This document shows, one piece after another, positions 59,475 to 64,000 of a DNA stretch of 64,000 bases. The DNA is from Ciceribacter ferrooxidans (GTDB lineage Bacteria; Pseudomonadota; Alphaproteobacteria; Rhizobiales; Rhizobiaceae), in NCBI RefSeq assembly GCF_004137355.1, contig NZ_SDVB01000253.1, positions 372,001 through 436,000 on the forward strand, read 5' to 3'. A program made the position numbers and the translations under genes. Every line of letters starts with the position of its first letter. Positions within the stretch are counted from its first letter, which is position 1. The notes beneath the pieces are model-generated. The model was not told where the DNA came from. It ran no database searches and saw only the letters and a program-made list of their open reading frames with translations.

Positions 59475-60136
59475 AGACCAAGGATTTTTCCCTGCAGGTC
59501 AAGGGCCTTTCTGAAGACGGAACCTTCGAGGGATATGGCTCGATCTTTGGCAATGTCGACAGCTACGGCGAGAAAGTCATGCCGGGCGCTTTCGTCGCAT
59601 CGCTGGCCAAGCATCGTCGCGAGGGTAGCAACGTACTGATGCTCTGGCAGCATAACCCTTCAGAACCAATCGGCATATGGGAAGACCTTGCCGAGGACGC
59701 CAAAGGACTGTGGGGCAAAGGACGGCTTATTCTGGAGGTCCAGAAGGCGCGGGAAACGCACGCGCTGATGAAGGCCAGTGCTATCGGCGGTTTGTCTATC
59801 GGATACCGCGAAGTGAAGGTCACGCCGGACGGCAATGTCCGGAACCTTGAGGAACTGGACCTGCGCGAGATATCGCCCGTGTCCTTCCCGGCAAACCGCC
59901 GCGCCCGTATCGAATCGGTAAAATCAGAACGCATGGACGAATTCGCCCGGCGGCTGCGCGACGGCGACCCCATGCCGATCAAAGAATTCGAGGACATCCT
60001 GCGTGAGGCAGGGGTTCCGAAAAGCATGGCTGTGGCGATCGCCTCGCACGGCTATGCGAAGGCCATTCGGAGCGAGTCCGAGGGCGACAAGGCGAATGAC
60101 GGCGCTGCCTTCCTGCGCGCCCTTCTCTCCAACTGA
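59471..60136 (+). CDS. Prohead maturation protease (HK97 family)
   Basis: A 221-residue S78-type serine protease. GTFEGYGSIFGNVDSYGEKV, MPGAFVASLAKH, VLMLWQHNPSEPIG (catalytic His), KASAIGGLSIGYREVK (catalytic Ser) and ELDLREISPVSFPANRRARI are intact. It cleaves the scaffold part of the capsid protein during head maturation. ATGA overlap with the portal gene. Confidence 0.94.
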   Translation: MKTKDFSLQVKGLSEDGTFEGYGSIFGNVDSYGEKVMPGAFVASLAKHRREGSNVLMLWQHNPSEPIGIWEDLAEDAKGLWGKGRLILEVQKARETHALMKASAIGGLSIGYREVKVTPDGNVRNLEELDLREISPVSFPANRRARIESVKSERMDEFARRLRDGDPMPIKEFEDILREAGVPKSMAVAIASHGYAKAIRSESEGDKANDGAAFLRALLSN

Positions 60137-60162
60137 TCCTCAACTCCGAAAAGGATATCACC

Positions 60163-61458
60163 ATGCGACGCAACATCTATTCCATGGCCGCCCTCGGCAT
60201 TCTTGGCGCCATGACTGCCAACGAACGCGCGGCCGGACGTTATCTGCGGGACGGCGATGGCCATCCGTCGCCAGCCGAGCTGGCCGGAAAGGTCAAAAAG
60301 GAATTCAACGATGCGCTCGATGCCGTCAAGGCCGTCGCCGAGGAGGCGCTCGGCAAGTCCAAGAGCGGAGAGCAGCTCACCGCTTCGCTAAAGGAAAAGG
60401 CCGATGAGGCTTTGATCAAGATGAACGTGCTTCAGGAGCAGGTCTCCGAAATCGAGCAGAAGCTTGGCCGTGTCACCAAGTCCGAGGACGAGCGGCCGAA
60501 GTCGCTCGGCGAGCGCTTCGTCGAAGACGAGAATGTCAAGTCGTGGCTCGCCGAAAATCCGACCAAGGGCAAGGCTGACATGCGGATCAAGGCGACACTG
60601 ACGTCGCTCACCACGGATGCCGCCGGCTCTGTGGGCGATGCCATCGCGCCGACACGGCTCGCTGGTATCCAGCCGCTCCCGCAGCGCCGGATGACCGTGC
60701 GCAGTCTCATCGCGCCAGGGCAGATGGACGGGTCTACCGTCGAATATGTCCAGGAAACCGGGTTTACGAACAACGCCGGCATGGTGGCCGAAGGTGCTGC
60801 CAAGCCGTCGTCCGATATCAAGCTCGACCTCAAGAGCACGTCGGCCAAGGTCATTGCGCACTGGATGAAAGCATCCAAGCAGGTGCTGGAAGACATTCCG
60901 CAGCTGCGCTCGATGATCGATGCTCGCCTAACCTACGGTCTCGAATACAAAGAGGAGAGCCAGCTTCTGAACGGCGACAATACGGGCCAGAACCTGCACG
61001 GCATCATTCCGCAGGCGACGGCCTATTCGGCTCCCATTGCCCTGGCCGATCTCAACATGCTTGACGTCATCCGCCTTGCCATGTTGCAGGCGTCTCTCGC
61101 CGAGTATCCGGCCAGCGGCACGGTCATGAACCCGATCGACTGGGCATCGATCGAAACGCTGAAGGACAACATCGGCCGCTACATCATCGGAAATCCTCAG
61201 GGCGGCGTAACGCCGACTCTGTGGCGGCTCCCCGTCGTTGAGACGCAGGCGATGACGGTCAACAAGTTCCTGACCGGTGCCTTCATGATGGGCGCTCAGG
61301 TCTTCGACCGCTGGGACACCCGGGTTGAGGTCGGCTACGAGAACGACGACTTCACCAAGAACCTTGTGACGATCCTCGGCGAGGAGCGCCTGGCACTCGC
61401 CGTCTATCGCCCGGAGGCCTTCATCTACGGCGACTTCAACACCGCGCTGGCGGCCTGA
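60163..61458 (+). CDS. Major capsid protein (HK97 fold)
   Basis: A 431-residue HK97-type capsid protein. The N-terminal 120-130 residues form a coiled-coil scaffold or delta domain (KADEALIKMNVLQEQVSEIE), probably removed by the protease upstream. The mature shell has GSVGDAIAPTRLAGIQPLPQ, VEYVQETGFTNNAGMVAEGA, MKASKQVLEDIPQLRSMIDA, YKEESQLLNGDNTGQNLHGI and MMGAQVFDRWDTRVEVGYEN. It is followed by a strong GC hairpin. Confidence 0.96.
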   Translation: MRRNIYSMAALGILGAMTANERAAGRYLRDGDGHPSPAELAGKVKKEFNDALDAVKAVAEEALGKSKSGEQLTASLKEKADEALIKMNVLQEQVSEIEQKLGRVTKSEDERPKSLGERFVEDENVKSWLAENPTKGKADMRIKATLTSLTTDAAGSVGDAIAPTRLAGIQPLPQRRMTVRSLIAPGQMDGSTVEYVQETGFTNNAGMVAEGAAKPSSDIKLDLKSTSAKVIAHWMKASKQVLEDIPQLRSMIDARLTYGLEYKEESQLLNGDNTGQNLHGIIPQATAYSAPIALADLNMLDVIRLAMLQASLAEYPASGTVMNPIDWASIETLKDNIGRYIIGNPQGGVTPTLWRLPVVETQAMTVNKFLTGAFMMGAQVFDRWDTRVEVGYENDDFTKNLVTILGEERLALAVYRPEAFIYGDFNTALAA

Positions 61459-61475
61459 ACGGGCCGGTAGCTGCC

Positions 61476-61496
61476 GGCGGGCGGCATCCGCCCGCC
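61476..61496 (+). other. Stable hairpin after the capsid gene
   Basis: GGCGGGCGG-CAT-CCGCCCGCC, nine GC pairs with a three-base loop, 18 bp after the capsid stop. There is no T-run, so it more likely blocks 3' exonucleases and keeps the capsid message abundant than terminates transcription. Confidence 0.75.
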
Positions 61497-61514
61497 GCAT
61501 CGAAAGGAAGATAG

Positions 61515-61739
61515 ATGACCAAGAACCTCAATTGGAAAGTCCTTCGTATGCACGAAGGCGACCGCATCTACCACGAAGGCGAGGTCAGGCAAGGTTCCAT
61601 GGAAGAACTTGGTCATCTCTCGCCGCTGACACTGCAGCTGATCGAACCGGAAGCCAGAAAGGCCGAGGGTGCTCCGCTCAACAAGGCCGAAGGCGCCGCA
61701 CCGGCGAACAAGGCCAGAACCGGCCGCAAGGCCAAGTAG
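61515..61739 (+). CDS. Small phage structural-region protein
   Basis: A 74-residue protein starting MTKNLNWKVLRMHEGDRIYH, a small beta-like part, and an Ala/Lys-rich tail with repeated N-K-A motif (LNKAEGAAPANKARTGRKAK). Genes like this often lie between capsid and connector genes. GAAAGGAAG precedes the ATG. Confidence 0.65.
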   Translation: MTKNLNWKVLRMHEGDRIYHEGEVRQGSMEELGHLSPLTLQLIEPEARKAEGAPLNKAEGAAPANKARTGRKAK

Positions 61740-61769
61740 AGGCCAGTTGGCCGCAAAAGGAGAGTGAAC

Positions 61770-62132
61770 ATGAAACGCTACAAAGTAACCGTAACCACTG
61801 CCGCGGATGGAACGGCTACGGCCTATACGCCGCGCCTTTCGGGCGAAGTCCATGCCGTGCACTACGTGAAGACGGATTTCGCGGACGGGGTGGACTTCAC
61901 CATCACGTCGGAAGCGACAGGCCAGGGGATATGGACCGACACCAACATCAATGCGTCGGAAGTCGTACAGCCTCGGGTTCCTACCCATGATCAAACCGGT
62001 GCAGCGCTGCTCTACGCAGCTGGTGGAACCGCGGTCGCCGATCGCATCGCTGTCGCCAACGATCGGATCAAGATCGAGGTCGCCCAAGGTGGTGACACCA
62101 AGGTCGGAACCTTCCACATCCTCGTCAACTAA
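61770..62132 (+). CDS. Phage head-region protein, unknown
   Basis: A 120-residue protein rich in beta strands (RYKVTVTTAADGTATAYTPR; VDFTITSEATGQGIWTDTNI, VADRIAVANDRIKIEVAQGG). It could be a capsid decoration or head-fibre-like protein. The ATG at 61770 has AGGAG 8 nt upstream; a GTG at 61764 is in frame. No family recognised. Confidence 0.6.
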   Translation: MKRYKVTVTTAADGTATAYTPRLSGEVHAVHYVKTDFADGVDFTITSEATGQGIWTDTNINASEVVQPRVPTHDQTGAALLYAAGGTAVADRIAVANDRIKIEVAQGGDTKVGTFHILVN

Positions 62133-62143
62133 GGCTGCATTAC

Positions 62144-62749
62144 ATGATCGCCCCCGTCCTCGTCACCGCCGCCGATCCGATCGTCACTGCTGCGCAGGCC
62201 ATGCGGCAATGCCGGATCGATGCCGATGCCCTGGATGCGGGGGCGATGGCGGAGGTCACGACGCTGCTCGAAGGCTATATTGCGGCGGCGACGGCTTTGC
62301 TCGAAGGGTGGAACGGCATCCTTGGCGGGGTCTGTCTCGGGCTCCAGACCTGGCGGCAGGATTATGACGACATCGCCCAGTGCCTTTCGATCCCGCTTGC
62401 GCCTGTCACCGGCATCACGTCAGTGACATGGCGTGACTCCGCAGGGCAGGTGTCGACGATCGATCCAGCCGAATACAGCCTCAGGACATTATCCGGTGGC
62501 TGGAGCGTCTGCCGCTTCCGTGACGCCTATGCCCTGCCGAGCGATCTCGACGAGGTTGGTGCTGTCAGCATCACTTTCACGGCCGGTTACGAGACCGTGC
62601 CGGCACCGATCGTGCAGGCAATCCTGCTGACGGTCGGCGCCTGGTACGAAAACCGGGAAGAGACGGTCATCGGGGTTTCGGCTGCATCGCTTCCGGAGGC
62701 CGTCGCCGTCGATCGACTGGTCGGTGCCTACAAGCGGGTCGCGCTCTGA
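62144..62749 (+). CDS. Phage head-tail connector (gp6-like / phiE125 gp8 family)
   Basis: A 201-residue protein. The helical N-terminus VTAAQAMRQCRIDADALDAG (visible around residue 10) and LEGYIAAATALLEGWNGILG is the connector opening; LRLAPVTGITSVTWRDSAGQ-like strands and FTAGYETVPAPIVQAILLTV, GAWYENREETV are typical of this family. It joins the portal to the head-closure protein. It overlaps the next gene by one base. Confidence 0.85.
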   Translation: MIAPVLVTAADPIVTAAQAMRQCRIDADALDAGAMAEVTTLLEGYIAAATALLEGWNGILGGVCLGLQTWRQDYDDIAQCLSIPLAPVTGITSVTWRDSAGQVSTIDPAEYSLRTLSGGWSVCRFRDAYALPSDLDEVGAVSITFTAGYETVPAPIVQAILLTVGAWYENREETVIGVSAASLPEAVAVDRLVGAYKRVAL

Positions 62750-63069
62750 TGCGTGCGGGGAAGATGGATCGGCGCGTAACACTGCTGAAGTGGCAGGAGA
62801 CCGGCCGCGATGCGATGAACACGCCGATCGAGGGATGGGCCGCGGTTGCCACCGTCTGGGCGCAGCAGCGGCCGGAGCGCGGCGGCGAACGGTTCACAGC
62901 TGCGCAGATCGCCGGGGCACGGGTCATGACGTTTCATATCCGCTATCGCACCGATATCGGCGTGAAGGACCGACTCTCCTACGAGGGGCAGATCTTCGAG
63001 ATCAGCGACGTGCGCGAGCTCGGCCGTCGCGTTGTCAGCGAAATCGATTGCGTCGCGGTGCAGGAGTGA
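62749..63069 (+). CDS. Phage head closure / head-tail adaptor protein
   Basis: A 106-residue protein: MRAGKMDRRVTLLKWQETGR, WAAVATVWAQQRPERGGERF, and RYRTDIGVKDRLSYEGQIFE then ISDVRELG. This is the SPP1 gp16-like head-tail adaptor fold, with the D-R-R-V-T and W-A-x-x-x-P signatures. It closes the connector after packaging. Confidence 0.88.
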   Translation: MRAGKMDRRVTLLKWQETGRDAMNTPIEGWAAVATVWAQQRPERGGERFTAAQIAGARVMTFHIRYRTDIGVKDRLSYEGQIFEISDVRELGRRVVSEIDCVAVQE

Positions 63070-63072
63070 GGC

Positions 63073-63507
63073 GTGAAGGGAACCCGCGTCGAAGGCCTGC
63101 GAGATCTTGATCGTGCGCTCGGCGAGCTGCCGCGCCAGACGGGAAAGCGCGTGGCGGTCAAGGTGCTGAAGAATGCCGGCGGTCCGCTCGCCGAGGCCGG
63201 CGCCACGAATGCGCCGCTTGGCCCGACTGGAAACCTGAAAGCGAGCTACGGTGTCGGAACGAAGCTGACCCGGCGGCAATCCAAGCTGAACCGCAAGCAA
63301 AGCCCGGTCGAGGTCTATGTCGGGCCGAACGATCCAGCGGCAATCCAGACGGAATTCGGAAACGAGCACCAGGAGGCCGAGCCGCATCTGAGGCCGGCAT
63401 GGGACGCCGGCAAGGAAAAGGCGCTCGACGACATCAAGACCGGGCTTTGGGACGAAATCCAGAAGGCAGCGAAGCGGCTCGCCCGCAAGGCCGCGAAAGG
63501 CAGATAG
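63073..63507 (+). CDS. HK97-gp10-type phage morphogenesis protein
   Basis: A 144-residue protein starting at GTG 63073: VEGLRDLDRALGELPRQTGK, RVAVKVLKNAGGPLAEAGAT, NAPLGPTGNLKASYGVG and VYVGPNDPAAIQTEFGNEHQ then PHLRPAWDAGKEKAL. These blocks define the HK97 gp10 family of tail-completion proteins. It is coupled to the genes around it by 3-bp gaps. Confidence 0.9.
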   Translation: MKGTRVEGLRDLDRALGELPRQTGKRVAVKVLKNAGGPLAEAGATNAPLGPTGNLKASYGVGTKLTRRQSKLNRKQSPVEVYVGPNDPAAIQTEFGNEHQEAEPHLRPAWDAGKEKALDDIKTGLWDEIQKAAKRLARKAAKGR

Positions 63508-63510
63508 GCC

Positions 63511-63909
63511 ATGGAAGAGGCGATCACCGCCCTGCTGCTCGCCGATGCGCGGGTGCGTTATCTTGTTTCCGATCGCCTGCACTGGGGTCGACTTCCGCAA
63601 TCCGTGACCGGAACGCCTTACGTGATCCTTACAGTGATCGGCGGTCTTCCCGACTATGTCGCCTCCGGACGCTCAGGTCTCAAGCAGAGCCGCCTGCAGA
63701 TCGATGGATATGCAACGACGCCGACAGTCGCCCGCGATTGCGTGGATGCGGTCGTCCGCGTGCTCGAGCTTAGTCGCGGGATATTCTCCGGGGTCCGGCT
63801 GCAAGGGGGAACCGTCGCAGGGGAGCGGGATTCCCAGCCTGAAAGCCCTGCCGGGAAGGCCGCACTCTACCGTCGATCGACGGATTTCATGCTCTGGCAT
63901 TCCGCCTGA
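63511..63909 (+). CDS. DUF3168 tail-completion protein
   Basis: A 132-residue protein: ALLLADARVRYLVSDRLHWG, RLPQSVTGTPYVILTVIGG, SRLQIDGYATTPTVARDCVD and AVVRVLEL. The pattern (short helix, P-Y-V-x-L, Q-I-D-x-Y, V-V-x-V-L) is that of DUF3168 / gp17-like tail terminators. It starts 3 bp after the gp10-type gene. Confidence 0.88.
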   Translation: MEEAITALLLADARVRYLVSDRLHWGRLPQSVTGTPYVILTVIGGLPDYVASGRSGLKQSRLQIDGYATTPTVARDCVDAVVRVLELSRGIFSGVRLQGGTVAGERDSQPESPAGKAALYRRSTDFMLWHSA

Positions 63910-63938
63910 GCCTTCTACAACCTCGAAAGGACACGACC

Positions 63939-64000
63939 ATGCCTGACACACAGGCCCGTATCGGGCACGGCATCACGATGGAAATGGCGGATCTGGCCAC
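63939..64000 (+). CDS. Phage tail tube-region protein (partial)
   Basis: An ATG at 63939 with GAAAGGA upstream opens a frame (MPDTQARIGHGITMEMADLA) that runs off the window. The sequence and its place after the tail-terminator gene are typical of the major tail tube subunit in this type of phage. Confidence 0.7.
   Translation, partial: MPDTQARIGHGITMEMADLA

Larger units (their letters stand above)
35809..64000. mobile_element. Temperate siphovirus-type prophage (right end outside window)
   Basis: From the tRNA-Gly to the window edge the genes are phage-like: integrase, leftward accessory operon, CI/Cro-type switch, rightward early replication and methylation genes, NusG-like regulator, then HNH, terminase, portal, protease, capsid and connector genes of the HK97 type. 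ATGA overlaps run through both early operons. At least 28 kb are present. Confidence 0.95.

Noticed and set aside
1-64000. Insertion sequences, rRNA genes or CRISPR arrays elsewhere
   Set aside because: None seen: no transposase motifs, no rRNA-like sequence and no regularly spaced repeats.

Overview
The window looks like the chromosome of a GC-rich alphaproteobacterium of the family Rhizobiaceae, close to Sinorhizobium/Ensifer. The evidence is a succinoglycan exo cluster with the gene set and order known from Sinorhizobium meliloti, a block ppk2, phoR, pstSCAB, phoU, phoB, gcrA, argD, argF, hslO, apaG, metZ, dcd that is typical of that group, and a SAM-II riboswitch, which is largely confined to Alphaproteobacteria. 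No species is assigned.

Region 1 (1-14870) is an exopolysaccharide (succinoglycan-type) cluster: a leftward operon exoT-exoH-exoK-exoL-exoA-exoM (exoM cut by the window edge), rightward exoW-exoV, leftward exoU and exoX, then rightward exoY-exoF-exoQ-exoZ. Together they provide the priming sugar-phosphate transferase (ExoY), sugar transferases (ExoA, ExoL, ExoM, ExoU, ExoW), pyruvyl, acetyl and succinyl decoration (ExoV, ExoZ, ExoH), flipping, polymerisation and export (ExoT, ExoQ, ExoF), chain cleavage (ExoK) and a small modulator (ExoX). exoI and exoB are absent from the positions they have in S. meliloti.

Region 2 (14893-35808) is core chromosome: a DUF411 copper-type protein and a secreted Cys-rich protein, tRNA-Thr(CGT), nitronate monooxygenase, an unknown membrane-anchored protein, ppk2, the complete high-affinity phosphate system with its two-component regulator and a Pho box, gcrA with a cluster of GANTC methylation sites, argD/argF, hslO, apaG, metZ under a SAM-II riboswitch and terminator, dcd, a BacNav-like ion channel, and tRNA-Gly(CCC).

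Region 3 (35809 to beyond 64000) is a temperate prophage integrated at tRNA-Gly. A tyrosine integrase lies next to the tRNA at the end of a long leftward operon of small accessory genes. A CI/LexA-like repressor and a Cro-like gene face each other at 45.4 kb. A rightward early operon encodes regulators, three DNA methyltransferases, a sliding-clamp homologue, a winged-helix replication protein and a NusG-like antiterminator. A structured noncoding stretch at 55.08-55.23 kb marks the early/late boundary. The late operon (HNH, P27-type terminase, HK97-type portal, protease, capsid, connector and tail-completion genes) runs off the right edge, so attR is outside the window.

The observations most worth testing are (a) the predicted structured RNA between the phage NusG-like gene and the late operon, with two mutually exclusive foldings, (b) an inferred leftward phage promoter whose 17-nt spacer is an operator palindrome, matched by TCCCA-core sites at the cI/cro promoters, (c) a likely leaderless cro-like mRNA, (d) a tetranucleotide-repeat frameshift in a small phage membrane gene, and (e) the repeat-filled variable region of the phage C5 methyltransferase. 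All database-type statements here come from recognition of protein families by eye; no searches were run.
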